Part shown: positions 9,541-18,602 of the stretch, piece after piece
Layout: each line of letters starts with the position of its first letter
Numbering within the stretch: position 1 is the stretch's first letter
Assembly (NCBI GenBank): GCA_022822725.1
Contig: JAJEAN010000007.1
Span: 73,435-137,434 of the forward strand
Length of the DNA stretch: 64,000 bases
Reading direction: 5' to 3'
Source: Candidatus Latescibacterota bacterium
GTDB taxonomy: Bacteria > JAAXHH01
Position numbers and translations under genes: made by a program
Notes under the pieces: generated by a model
Database searches by the model: none
The model's input: the letters and a program-made list of their open reading frames with translations, nothing else
Told to the model about the DNA's origin: nothing

Positions 9541-10917
9541 ATGGCTTTCGATCGCATTATTGGTCACGAGCGGCAGCGGCAACGGCTCATGGAAGCCGTG
9601 AAGCAGGACCGCCTGGCCCACGGGTTCCTGTTCTGCGGACCGCCCGGTGTAGGCGCCGAGGCGCTGGCCATTGAACTCGCCTGCGCGGTGAACTGCGAGA
9701 ACGGTCCCGGGGAACCTTGCCGCCCACCTGGCTCGCCTGGCTCGCCTGGCTCGCCCGGTTCGCCCGGTCAGCCCGGTCAAACCGGTGAGGCCGGTCAGTC
9801 CGGCCAGGCCGTGCCGTGCCGCCATTGCCGGCGGATTCGCGCGCTCCAGCACCCCGACGTACACATCCTGGTTCCCTCTTCATCCGCCCCGCCCCCGGAT
9901 CGTTCTTCCCGACGCGGCGGGGGCTCGTCCGGTCGCAGCGAGGGCTCGTCCGGTCGCGGCGGGGGCTCGTCCGGTCGCGGCGAGGGCTCGTCCGGTCGCG
10001 CGAACGCCCGGGAGGAACGCAGGCAGGGCCTGGCCGCCCGGCTGGCCGAAGACCCCTACGTCGCTCCTCCCTTCGGAATGAATGACCTGCTTTCCGTGGA
10101 GGACGTCCGGTCGCTGCGCAGGGAGGCGTCGGCAAAGCCTTACGAAGGCCGGAGGAAGGTCGCGGTCATCGTCGCGGCGGACCGTATGAATGCCGCTGCC
10201 TCGAACGCGCTGCTCAAGACGCTCGAAGAACCTCCGGGCACCCTGATGCTCATCCTTACCGCGTCCCGGGCCGGGAAGCTTCTGCCGACTATCGTGTCCC
10301 GCTGCCAACCCGTTTTTCTTTCGCGCCTGCATGAAGACGAGGTGAAATCGGCACTGATCGAGCGATACGACGTTGCCCCGGAGGAAGCCGGGGAACTCGC
10401 GACCCGGTCCGAAGGTCGCCTTTCCGAGGCGCTGGCGGCGAGATCGGAGCAGGGATCCAGGATCCGCGAGGACGCCTTCGCCCTGCTTGAATGTATATAC
10501 GACGGGACACCGCTGAGCCTGTTCGAGCAGGTGGAATCTCTCGCCGCGTCTCACCGCGAAGAACCGGTCGCCGAAAAGATCCTCGACCATCTGCTATCCC
10601 TGTACCGCGACCTGTTCGTGCTATCGTCGGCGAGCGGGTTTCATACGCTCTCGAACGCGGACCGCACGGAACCACTTCGGGAACGGGCATCCGGGTTGAA
10701 CGCGGAAGAAATCGAGCAGGGCATCGCCGCCATCGAGGAAGCCAGACGGGACATTGCGCGGAACGCCCACGTCCAACTGGCCCTTCTTGTGCTCATCCTC
10801 AGACTCAGGATGAACCGTAGATACACGGGTACCCTGCAGGCACCTTCCACCCGAATGCCAACCCGCGAGACGCCATCAGGTAATACATCGTCCCATGCCC
10901 AGCCGGCCGCTGATTGA
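9541..10917 (+). CDS. holB: DNA polymerase III delta-prime subunit with repeat insertions
   Basis: Clamp-loader AAA+ subunit. The N-terminus (IIGHERQRQRL, HGFLFCGPPGVGAE) has the degenerate P-loop common in delta-prime, and NAAASNALLKTLEEPP is the family's sensor region. At 458 residues it is longer than usual because of two in-frame low-complexity insertions. Residues 64-90 are nine Gly-X-Y triplets, collagen-like, placed between the second and third cysteines (Cys52, Cys60, Cys93, Cys96) of the zinc module. Residues 121-153 are Gly/Ser/Arg repeats. The rest of the protein is intact, so it is probably functional. Confidence 0.9.
   Translation: MAFDRIIGHERQRQRLMEAVKQDRLAHGFLFCGPPGVGAEALAIELACAVNCENGPGEPCRPPGSPGSPGSPGSPGQPGQTGEAGQSGQAVPCRHCRRIRALQHPDVHILVPSSSAPPPDRSSRRGGGSSGRSEGSSGRGGGSSGRGEGSSGRANAREERRQGLAARLAEDPYVAPPFGMNDLLSVEDVRSLRREASAKPYEGRRKVAVIVAADRMNAAASNALLKTLEEPPGTLMLILTASRAGKLLPTIVSRCQPVFLSRLHEDEVKSALIERYDVAPEEAGELATRSEGRLSEALAARSEQGSRIREDAFALLECIYDGTPLSLFEQVESLAASHREEPVAEKILDHLLSLYRDLFVLSSASGFHTLSNADRTEPLRERASGLNAEEIEQGIAAIEEARRDIARNAHVQLALLVLILRLRMNRRYTGTLQAPSTRMPTRETPSGNTSSHAQPAAD
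9730..9810 (+). repeat. In-frame 9-bp repeat coding for collagen-like Gly-X-Y
   Basis: Nine consecutive 9-bp units (ggctcgcct type) encode GSP, GQP and related triplets inside holB. Confidence 0.95.
9901..9999 (+). repeat. In-frame 21-bp repeat in holB
   Basis: About four copies of a 21-bp unit (ggtcgcggcgggggctcgtc plus c) encode GRGGGSS/GRGEGSS just downstream of the zinc module. Confidence 0.92.
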
Positions 10918-11007
10918 TCCGTTGACAAACCACCTTCCACGCCCTATCCTGATGCTGGAACTAAACCGGTCCGCCAGGAACGATCCACCTGCGTCCGAGA
11001 GGTTGTC

Positions 11008-13101
11008 GTGGCAGAGAAAATACTCGTTACCGACGCATTGCCCTACGCGAACGGCAAGCTGCATATCGGCCATATCGCAGGCGTCCATCTGCCCGGCAAC
11101 ATCTATGTCCGCTACCAGCGTCTGAAAGGACGGGACGTCGTACACGTCAGCGGATCGGACGACCACGGCGTGGCCATCACCCTGGCAGCCGAGAAGCAGG
11201 GGATCACGCCCAAGGAACTGGTGGACAAGTTCTATCCCGTAATCCGGGGCGCCCTCGAAGACTTCGGCATCGTCTACGACAATTTCTCCCAAACCTCCCG
11301 GCCGATCCATCATGAGACGGCCCGGGACTATTTCCGCCGCCTGGATGAAAAGGGCTGTTTCGACGTGCGCGAGGTCGACCAGATCTACTGTCCGGCAAAC
11401 GGCCGCTTTCTGCCCGACCGCTACGTGGAGGGCACCTGTCCGTACTGCGGTTCCGACCGGGCCCGGGGCGATCAGTGCGAGGCCTGCGGCACCATCCTGG
11501 ACGCCACGCAGCTGATCAATCCGCACAGCGACGTCTGTAAAGGTCCTCTCGAGGTAAGACCGGCCAACCACTGGTATTTCAAGCTCGCCAGCATGTCCTC
11601 CCGGCTGCAGGCCTGGATCGATACGAAAACGCACTGGAAGGTAAATGTGCGCAATTACTGCCAGGGATGGTTTAACGAGGGGCTGTCCGACCGGCCCATC
11701 TCACGCGACCTGGATTGGGGCGTGGCGTTGCCGATCGAGGACGCGGTGGGCAAGGTCATGTACGTTTGGTTCGAGAACACGCTGGGCTACGTGTCGTCCA
11801 CCCGGGAATGGGCGGTGGCGCAGGGGGACCCCGACCGATGGAAGGATTACTGGCTGAACCCGGACTGCAAGCTCGTCAATTTCCTCGGAAAGGACAACAT
11901 CGTATTCCACGCGATCCTCTGGCCGGCCATGATCATGGAGCACGGGGATTTCGTCCTTCCTTCGGAGATACCAGCCAACGAGTTTCTCAACATCGAGGGC
12001 AAGAAGTTGTCCACCAGCCGGAACTGGGCGGTCTGGCTGGATGAATACCTCGAGGACTTCCCGCCCGATCCGATGCGTTACTGCCTGGCGTCGATTGCGC
12101 CCGAGACCAAAGACTCGGACTTTACATGGAAGGACTTCCAGGCGCGCAACAACAACGAACTGGCCGATATATTCGGAAACTTCGTAAACCGGACGTTTAC
12201 CTTCATCAACCGGTATTTCGACGGCGTGATCCCGGAGCCGGGGACTTTCTCGCCGGAGGACCGGGAGATGCTGTCGACCGTGGCCGGCGCCCCGGACCGG
12301 GTGGGCGCGTGTTTCGAATCATTCCAGGTGAGGGGTGCCGTACGGGAGCTGATCGCCCTGGGAAACCAGTGCAACCGGTATTTCAACGACCAGGCGCCCT
12401 GGAATACGCGCAAGACCGACCGGGCGCGTTGTGCCGCCACGCTACACGTGTGCGTGCAGGCGGTGAGGGTCCTCGCCGTGGTCATGTCTCCCATCCTGCC
12501 GTTCAGCGCCGAGAGACTATGGAAGATGGCCGGCCTGGAAGGGCGCGTCGATACACAGAACTGGGACGAAATCAAGATCGATGCGTCGCTGGCCGGCCGG
12601 CCCCTCGGCGAAGTCGAAATCCTGTTCCACAAGATCGAGGACGATGCGATCGAAGCCCAGATCGCGAGGCTGGGCCGGTCCGATGACCGGGAACCTGCCG
12701 GGACGGGATCCGTGGAAGCGGAACCTGCCGGGACGGGATCCGAGGAAGCCGTACCCGCCGGGACGGAGACTAACGAACTCGTATCGATCGACGCCTTTCG
12801 CCAGATCGATTTGCGCATCGCGGACGTCGTGGCGGCGGAACCGGTACCTGGAACGGACCGGCTGCTCAGACTGCAGCTGCGCATCGGCGCGGAGGAACGG
12901 CAGATCGTTTCCGGGATTGCCCCCGGATACACTCCGGAGAAACTGGTCGGCCGGCAGATCGTTGTGGTGGCAAACCTGGAGCCCGCGAAAATCCGCGGCG
13001 TGGAATCCAAGGGCATGCTGCTCGCGGCAGAAGACGACAGCGGCGACCCCATACTCCTCGGCCCGGATCTCCGCGTCCGATCGGGTTCATCGGTTTCCTG
13101 A
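11008..13101 (+). CDS. metG: Methionyl-tRNA synthetase
   Basis: Class I aminoacyl-tRNA synthetase charging tRNA-Met, 697 residues. It has the HIGH motif (PYANGKLHIGHIAG), a zinc knuckle (CPYCGSDRARGDQCEACG), the KMSKS-equivalent KKLSTSR and a C-terminal EMAP/Trbp111-like tRNA-binding domain (from about residue 597) as in dimeric MetG. The linker between body and C-terminal domain contains a 10-residue repeat (EPAGTGSVEA, EPAGTGSEEA). The start is GTG after GAGAGG. Confidence 0.97.
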   Translation: MAEKILVTDALPYANGKLHIGHIAGVHLPGNIYVRYQRLKGRDVVHVSGSDDHGVAITLAAEKQGITPKELVDKFYPVIRGALEDFGIVYDNFSQTSRPIHHETARDYFRRLDEKGCFDVREVDQIYCPANGRFLPDRYVEGTCPYCGSDRARGDQCEACGTILDATQLINPHSDVCKGPLEVRPANHWYFKLASMSSRLQAWIDTKTHWKVNVRNYCQGWFNEGLSDRPISRDLDWGVALPIEDAVGKVMYVWFENTLGYVSSTREWAVAQGDPDRWKDYWLNPDCKLVNFLGKDNIVFHAILWPAMIMEHGDFVLPSEIPANEFLNIEGKKLSTSRNWAVWLDEYLEDFPPDPMRYCLASIAPETKDSDFTWKDFQARNNNELADIFGNFVNRTFTFINRYFDGVIPEPGTFSPEDREMLSTVAGAPDRVGACFESFQVRGAVRELIALGNQCNRYFNDQAPWNTRKTDRARCAATLHVCVQAVRVLAVVMSPILPFSAERLWKMAGLEGRVDTQNWDEIKIDASLAGRPLGEVEILFHKIEDDAIEAQIARLGRSDDREPAGTGSVEAEPAGTGSEEAVPAGTETNELVSIDAFRQIDLRIADVVAAEPVPGTDRLLRLQLRIGAEERQIVSGIAPGYTPEKLVGRQIVVVANLEPAKIRGVESKGMLLAAEDDSGDPILLGPDLRVRSGSSVS
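12691..12770 (+). repeat. In-frame 30-bp repeat in the metG linker
   Basis: Two full 30-bp copies and a partial third encode EPAGTGSVEA-like decapeptides between the anticodon-binding and EMAP-like domains. Confidence 0.92.
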
Positions 13102-13120
13102 AAGCCGGCATGCCGGCCGC

Positions 13121-13200
13121 GGCCAGACCAGGCCAGGTCAAGCCGGACCAGGTCAAACCGGGCCAGGTCAGGTTATACGAGGCCAGGCCAGGCCGGCCGC
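13121..13200. repeat. Degenerate tandem repeat upstream of the TatD gene
   Basis: Variants of ccaggtcaaaccggg, period about 15-16 bp, occupy the gap between metG and the TatD-family gene. No ribosome site was recognised in it. Confidence 0.75.
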
Positions 13201-13242
13201 ACGGAACGTCCGTCAATCGATCACCCACACCCAATCGCTGCC

Positions 13243-14007
13243 TTGCTGTTCGATACACATACCCATCTCACGGACGAAGCATTCGATGACGACCGCGCCG
13301 ACGTGATCCAGCGGGCGTTGGACGCGGGCGTGAAACGCATGGTCGCCGTCGGATACGATCTGGAAAGCAGCAGGGCCGCCGCGGCGCTCGCCGAGAACCG
13401 GGATTCCATCTACGCTGCCGCGGGCATACACCCCTGTCACATCCACGAAGCCCATGAAGAGGACTTCGGGGAAATCGAGAAACTGCTGGAACATCCATCA
13501 GTCATCGCCGTGGGCGAAACCGGCATCGACCTGCATTACGACCGGTCCACCTACCCGCTGCAGGAGGCGTCATTCAGACGACACATGGAGTGGGGCGGTA
13601 GCACGGGACTGCCGGTTATCGTACACGACCGGGACGCCCACGCCGAGGTCATGGCCATGCTGGAGGAGTTTGCCGGCGAGGAAACGACGGCGATCCTGCA
13701 CTGCTTTACCGGAGACGCCGCCATGGCCGAAAGGGCCGTTTCCATGGGATGCTACCTGGGGTTTGGCGGTATCGCAACGTTCAAGAACTCGACGGTGGGC
13801 GAGGTGGTCTCCGGGTTGCCGCCGGAGCGCATCCTGGTCGAAACGGACGCACCCTATCTCGCGCCCGTTCCCCACCGCGGACGCCGGAACGAACCGTCAT
13901 ACCTCGTAAACACGGCCGAAGCGGTCGCCCGTCACCGGGCCGTCACCGTGGATGAACTGGCACAGACCACCACCCAGAACGCGAACAAGGTGTTTCGAAT
14001 CCATTGA
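13243..14007 (+). CDS. TatD-family metal-dependent hydrolase/DNase
   Basis: TIM-barrel metal hydrolase of 254 residues, like E. coli TatD/YcfH, which act as 3'-5' DNases. Metal-ligand blocks are present: FDTHTHLTD at the N-terminus, GETGIDLHYD, PVIVHDRD, LHCFTGD and the late LVETDAPYLAP. The start is TTG, giving the expected MLFDTHTHL beginning. Its stop codon overlaps the start of rsmA, so translation is probably coupled. Confidence 0.92.
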   Translation: MLFDTHTHLTDEAFDDDRADVIQRALDAGVKRMVAVGYDLESSRAAAALAENRDSIYAAAGIHPCHIHEAHEEDFGEIEKLLEHPSVIAVGETGIDLHYDRSTYPLQEASFRRHMEWGGSTGLPVIVHDRDAHAEVMAMLEEFAGEETTAILHCFTGDAAMAERAVSMGCYLGFGGIATFKNSTVGEVVSGLPPERILVETDAPYLAPVPHRGRRNEPSYLVNTAEAVARHRAVTVDELAQTTTQNANKVFRIH

Positions 14008-14876
14008 GTACGGTGCTCGATCCTCCTGAAGACCTGCTGGCCAGCCTGCGCCGATCGGATTTCCGCCCATCCAGGTCGAAGGGCCAGCATTTCCTGATCG
14101 ATTCGTCTATCGCCCGCCGCATCATCGAAGCGGCGAGCGTAACGAAGGATACGCCCGTACTTGAAATCGGTCCGGGGGCCGGGGCGTTGACCCGGCACCT
14201 CGTCACGCTGGCAAGCGGCGTGACCGCCGTGGAAATCGATTCCAGGCTGGCTGGGGTCCTCCAGGAAGCCTACGGCCGTTACGACCACCTGAACATCGTA
14301 AACGGGGACGTGCTCGATCTGGACCTGTCCGACCTGATGGGGCGGTACGGCGCGTCCGGGTTCGTGCTCGTGGCCAATCTGCCCTACGGTATAACGGGGC
14401 CCGTCCTCGACCGGTTGATCGCCCATCGCGCCAGGATCAGTTGCGTGGTCATCATGGTTCAGCACGAAGTCGGCGGACGTCTGACGGCGCGTCCGGGTAC
14501 GAAAGCCTACGGCGCGATAACCGCCATCATGGCGTACCATTACGACGTGGAATCGCTGTTCCGGGTGGGCGGCGACCGCTTCGTGCCCCGTCCGGCGGTG
14601 GATTCGGTCGTCCTCCGGTTGACGCCCCATGAACGGCCGCCCGTCGCGGTCAGGGACGCCGGCCTGTTGAACGACGTGATCAAGGCGGCGTTTCGGCACC
14701 GTCGCAAGATGCTCCACCACGCGATGAACCGCCTGAATCCCGGTTCCGCCGGCTTTCTTTCGGAGCATACCGGCATCGACCTTAAAAGACGCGGTGAAAC
14801 CCTGGACCTGAACGAGTTCGCGGCGCTGGCCGACGCGCTTTCGGCGTTCCGGAACCACCGCGGACACGGCTGCTGA
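14004..14876 (+). CDS. rsmA: 16S rRNA dimethyladenosine transferase RsmA/KsgA
   Basis: Dimethylates A1518 and A1519 of 16S rRNA during small-subunit assembly. It has the start block SKGQHFLID, SAM motif I LEIGPGAGALTRHL and catalytic NLPYGITGPV, and the usual C-terminal helical domain. The 290-residue length fits. The TTG start overlaps the upstream stop codon by 3 bases (ttga), implying coupled translation with the TatD gene. Confidence 0.95.
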   Translation: MSTVLDPPEDLLASLRRSDFRPSRSKGQHFLIDSSIARRIIEAASVTKDTPVLEIGPGAGALTRHLVTLASGVTAVEIDSRLAGVLQEAYGRYDHLNIVNGDVLDLDLSDLMGRYGASGFVLVANLPYGITGPVLDRLIAHRARISCVVIMVQHEVGGRLTARPGTKAYGAITAIMAYHYDVESLFRVGGDRFVPRPAVDSVVLRLTPHERPPVAVRDAGLLNDVIKAAFRHRRKMLHHAMNRLNPGSAGFLSEHTGIDLKRRGETLDLNEFAALADALSAFRNHRGHGC

Positions 14877-14887
14877 CGGACCGCGAT

Positions 14888-16189
14888 ATGCGCTTCCGCT
14901 ACTCACATCGGGCCAGGACCCGGATGGCGACCATAGGCAGACAACGCAAGGCGTACGCCCTGTACGCCGGCCTCGTTGCGACCGCGGCCGTTCTGCTGGC
15001 CCTCACCGCATGGATCCTGCTGTTTGAAAACCAGTTCCGAAAGGTCGTGGACTGGCTGCTGGACCGGCCCATCCCGGTTGCCGCGCCCGAGCAGGAACGG
15101 ACGTCTGCCTGGAAGACCGGGCAGCAGGCGTTTCACGCAATGGAAACGGCCCTGTACGGTGCGTTTATCAATCTGCAGGTCACACCGGACAGGATTAGGG
15201 ACGCCACGGCGCGCGCCGCATCGGACACGGGCCGTTGGACGATCGTGGAACGCCGTATCATCGTTTCGCATTCCTATTCGCTTACAGAATGCAATCTCGA
15301 GATCGCAAGGGCGGTCGCCAGGGCCGGCGGAAAAGTCTCCCGTGCGGAGGAAGGGACCAGGACCCGGGAGTTACTGCTCGAAATCACCTTCGATGGCGAC
15401 GTTACCCATCGCCTCACCATAACCCGCGATCCGGCGGTCAAGCGAAGAACAGGCCGTCTTGCCGTCGTGATCGCGTATACGGACGGCGATCAGCGGAGCG
15501 TGGTCGATGAACTGTCCGAATCTACCCGGCCCCTCACGTTCGCCTTGTTTCCCTGGGCGGACGGCGTGAACGACATTGCCGCCGGCCTCACCCGCGGCGA
15601 TCACGAGATAATGGCGCTGCTGCCCGTTCAACCGGCGTCCGACTCCGCCGGCCTGCCGCGCAGGAGATCCCTGTCGCCCGCACACTCGGAGCTGACCAAC
15701 CGCCGCGTCGTGGAAGACGCCCTCTCCAGGCTTCCCGATGCCCGGGGCGTCCTGCGATATCCGGCCGGCCGCATGGAAAACGAAGCCGAGGTGCTGGCCC
15801 CCGTGCTGGACGAGCTGGACAAGCGCAACGTGTACTACCTGGACAACCCGGGCGGCTCGGGCGGACCCGGCGGGCTGGACGAAACAGGCGGCTCGGGCGG
15901 ACCCGGCGGACTGGACAACCCGGGCGGCTCGGGCGGACCCGGCGGGCTGAAGGTTCGGGGCGGGGGAAGCGGTCGGCTTCGGGCCTGGGGCGTGCTCGAT
16001 CCCCTGTACAACCCTGTAACCATTTCCATGAATCTGGACCTCGCGTCGCTTTCCGCCCTGGACGACACCCGCGCCGTCGTCATCGCCGATGCCAGGCCCC
16101 ACACCCTTCAGGTGCTTATGAACCGGATCAGGTACCTTGAAATACGAGGGATCGAGTTCGTCCGGGTTTCCGACCTCGTGGACAATTGA
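14888..16189 (+). CDS. Divergent polysaccharide-deacetylase-like protein, likely catalytically inactive
   Basis: Membrane-anchored protein of 433 residues: one N-terminal transmembrane helix (about 18-38), a spacer domain, then a region aligning with the YibQ-type divergent polysaccharide deacetylase family. Where the family has VIDD it has VIAYTDGD (about 193). The GHEVLLHLP block is DHEIMALLP (about 238) and NNHMGS is RYPAGRM (about 287), so the metal/catalytic residues are largely gone. A 3 x 12-residue repeat NPGGSGGPGGLD follows (320-355). It could be a binding protein for glycans or peptidoglycan; function unknown. Confidence 0.65.
   Translation: MRFRYSHRARTRMATIGRQRKAYALYAGLVATAAVLLALTAWILLFENQFRKVVDWLLDRPIPVAAPEQERTSAWKTGQQAFHAMETALYGAFINLQVTPDRIRDATARAASDTGRWTIVERRIIVSHSYSLTECNLEIARAVARAGGKVSRAEEGTRTRELLLEITFDGDVTHRLTITRDPAVKRRTGRLAVVIAYTDGDQRSVVDELSESTRPLTFALFPWADGVNDIAAGLTRGDHEIMALLPVQPASDSAGLPRRRSLSPAHSELTNRRVVEDALSRLPDARGVLRYPAGRMENEAEVLAPVLDELDKRNVYYLDNPGGSGGPGGLDETGGSGGPGGLDNPGGSGGPGGLKVRGGGSGRLRAWGVLDPLYNPVTISMNLDLASLSALDDTRAVVIADARPHTLQVLMNRIRYLEIRGIEFVRVSDLVDN
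15845..15952 (+). repeat. In-frame 36-bp repeat, three copies
   Basis: Three consecutive 36-bp units encode NPGGSGGPGGLD, ETGGSGGPGGLD and NPGGSGGPGGLK within the deacetylase-like gene. Confidence 0.96.
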
Positions 16190-16204
16190 CACCGGAGATC
16201 ATCC

Positions 16205-16963
16205 ATGGTAAAACTGAGTGTTTGCGTAGACCAGGTCGCCGCCCTGCGGAACATCGCGAAACGGGGAGAACCCGATCCCATGACCGCCGTCATGATGTCC
16301 CAGGTGAGTGGGGCGGACGCCGTAACGATTTCGTGGGCTTCCGACGCTTCGCTTTACCTGAACGGGGAATATGACATCGTCAGGCAGCTCGTGCACACGC
16401 ACCTCAACCTGATCGCGCCGCCGGACCTGGAAGTCCTGCGTAGTATCTTGACGATTTCGCCCGATATGGTTACCCTTGTTCCCGAGGGCTACGGGAACGC
16501 CGGACTGAACTACGACTGGTCCGGTTCGTCATGGCCCGAAGGCGATTCCCTGGAACGGCCGGTGGAACGCATGCTGAAGTCCCTGCAGGATAAAGGGATC
16601 CTGACGAGCATATTGATCGCGCCCACCGCGTCGCACGTTCGGCAATGCGCCGAATTGAAGGCAGACTACGTCCACCTCGACGCAAGCCGCTTCGTACAGG
16701 CCGCCGATCCCGAAGAGAAGGGTCGGATGTTCCAGGATATCGCCGGTACGGCCAGGACCGCGGCACGGTTGAACATGGGCGTTTCTCTGGGACGCGGCGT
16801 CGACTACCGGACGGCGGCGGATCTGGCGGGTATCGCGGAAGTGGAGGAATTGGTGGTGGGATACGCCGTTGCCGTACGGGCGATGACCATCGGTTTCGAG
16901 CGGGCCGTCCGCGACCTGGTCGATATCATCCGCCACGCGCCGAGTTCCCAGGCAGACTGGTAA
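16205..16963 (+). CDS. PdxJ-like protein lacking the catalytic residues
   Basis: TIM-barrel protein of 252 residues with the PdxJ outline (VDQVAALRN, PDPMTAVMMSQVSGAD, VTLVPE, a C-terminal VGYAVAVRAMTIGFERAV). In PdxJ the enzyme makes pyridoxine 5'-phosphate. Here the conserved blocks are replaced: the HLREDRRHI block is SWASDASLY, NLEM is NLIAP, EIHTG is HLDAS and NAGHGL is SLGRGV. Loss of all catalytic His/Glu positions argues against PNP synthase activity. The start follows GGAG. A different ligand or activity is likely but unknown. Confidence 0.7.
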   Translation: MVKLSVCVDQVAALRNIAKRGEPDPMTAVMMSQVSGADAVTISWASDASLYLNGEYDIVRQLVHTHLNLIAPPDLEVLRSILTISPDMVTLVPEGYGNAGLNYDWSGSSWPEGDSLERPVERMLKSLQDKGILTSILIAPTASHVRQCAELKADYVHLDASRFVQAADPEEKGRMFQDIAGTARTAARLNMGVSLGRGVDYRTAADLAGIAEVEELVVGYAVAVRAMTIGFERAVRDLVDIIRHAPSSQADW

Positions 16964-17036
16964 CCCGTCCAACCGCGCCGCACTCAGATGCGGTATCGAA
17001 AGGAACAGTACTATTTATAAACGTATTTCATTCCTG

Positions 17037-18602
17037 GTGTTTCTCGCCGTCACCCTGCTTGGCGCGGTCCTTGTCTTTCCAACCATCAGGCTGTGGGTTT
17101 CATCTCCCGAGTCCATCGAAGCGCTTGCGCCCGAAGAAAGGAAAACGCTATACAGCCAGTCCACGGTTCCGGGCATCGATCTGGCCGGCGGTTACCGGCT
17201 CGTCGTAAGCACGGACCTGTCACGGTTCACGGAACGGGGCAGGACGCGGGCGGTGGAAGGCCTGGTGGAGAACTGGCGGCGGCGCCTTAACGCCTTCGGG
17301 ATCTCCGAACCGGTGATTGACGCGCGGGAGAACGACACGTTTGAAATCGTCGTCCCCACGAGTGTGGACACCGGTCTCGCAGGTAGCATGATCCGGGAAT
17401 CCGGCGAGATCACACTACATTTGTTCAAGGACGGCGCGGAAGTGCAGGCGCTGCGGCAACGCATTGACGATGCCCTTCGTGAACAGACTTCGGACGGACC
17501 TGGCGCTTTCAGCACGTTGCTGGCGAGTATCACCGTCGAAGAAGGGATCGGGGACATCGCGGTCCGTGAAGACAACCTGGGTGCCGTGAAGGCCATCCTG
17601 GCCGATTCAACGGTGCAGGCCGGCATTCGGGCCTTCAACCTGGCCAATCCGCCCGCCGGTTCCTTCGCATGGGCTTCCGAACCGGTGGAACGCGGTGGCA
17701 GGCTGTTTCATCCGCTCTACTTCATCAACCACGACGTCGACCTCAACGTGCAACCGGTGGCGTCGGCCGTGGTCAGCGATGCTTCAGTTACGGCGAACCG
17801 GGGCGCATACGCGGTACGCCTGTTTCTGCAGGACGAGGGAAGGGAGAGTCTGGCCAACCTGTCCAGCGCAAACGCGGGTAACCGCGTGGCCATCAAGATG
17901 AACGACCAGGTGTACGTGACGCTGAATATACAGGGCAGAATACCCGATGGACGGATAGAAGTACCCGGCGGCGATACGGTGGAAGAGGCCCGCGCCCTGG
18001 CGGTCATCCTGGAATCCGAGTCGCCGCCCCTGGACGTGGTGCTGCTGGAACAGGCGGCACAGGCACTTTCTCCGCTCGGCGAGGGGGTCGTGGACAGCGC
18101 GGCCGGCGCCGGCGCGATCGGTCTCGGATTGCTTTGCGCGTTGTTCGTTATCCGGTACCGGACCGCCGGACTGCTTTACGTCACGGGGATGCTGCACTTC
18201 CTGATCATGACCGGAGCGGTGCTGAGGCTGTGGAACATCGCCGGGATTGCGCCGTATTTCACCCTCGCCGGCGTGGTGGGATTACTTGCGGCGGTCCTCG
18301 TCTTCACCTCCGTGCATAGCTGGATTTTCGAATACCTCCGTGCGGAATCGGGCACGGAGTCTTCGGTCCGCCAGGACGTCATGGGCTCGCTCGAGAAGAT
18401 CGGACCGGTCCTGGTCTGGACCCATGTCATGCTGCTGCTCGTATCGGTGAGCCTGGTCGTGGTCGGTAGCGACGCCGTCGTCAATTTCGGCCTTGTGCTG
18501 TTCTCCGGCGCGGCCGGCAGCCTGCTCACCTGCATGTGCTGGACGAACATGCTGCTGTCCTCCCTGGTGGCGGACTGGCAGATCAGAAAGTTGAGCGTAT
18601 GA
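17037..18602 (+). CDS. secD: SecD-like protein with divergent transmembrane motif
   Basis: Relative of the SecD export subunit, 521 residues. N-terminal membrane helix, a P1-like periplasmic region (PGIDLAGGYRLVV corresponds to the LGLDLxGG block) and a C-terminal membrane half. The TM4 block that reads GMAVDANVLIFERIREE in SecD is here AVLVFTSVHSWIFEYLRAE (about 420-438), without the proton-relay Asp. The GTG at 17037 has no ribosome site and would truncate the positive N-terminus; an in-frame upstream stretch (IYKRISFLV) suggests a start near 17013. It overlaps the SecF-like gene by ATGA. Confidence 0.7.
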   Translation: MFLAVTLLGAVLVFPTIRLWVSSPESIEALAPEERKTLYSQSTVPGIDLAGGYRLVVSTDLSRFTERGRTRAVEGLVENWRRRLNAFGISEPVIDARENDTFEIVVPTSVDTGLAGSMIRESGEITLHLFKDGAEVQALRQRIDDALREQTSDGPGAFSTLLASITVEEGIGDIAVREDNLGAVKAILADSTVQAGIRAFNLANPPAGSFAWASEPVERGGRLFHPLYFINHDVDLNVQPVASAVVSDASVTANRGAYAVRLFLQDEGRESLANLSSANAGNRVAIKMNDQVYVTLNIQGRIPDGRIEVPGGDTVEEARALAVILESESPPLDVVLLEQAAQALSPLGEGVVDSAAGAGAIGLGLLCALFVIRYRTAGLLYVTGMLHFLIMTGAVLRLWNIAGIAPYFTLAGVVGLLAAVLVFTSVHSWIFEYLRAESGTESSVRQDVMGSLEKIGPVLVWTHVMLLLVSVSLVVVGSDAVVNFGLVLFSGAAGSLLTCMCWTNMLLSSLVADWQIRKLSV

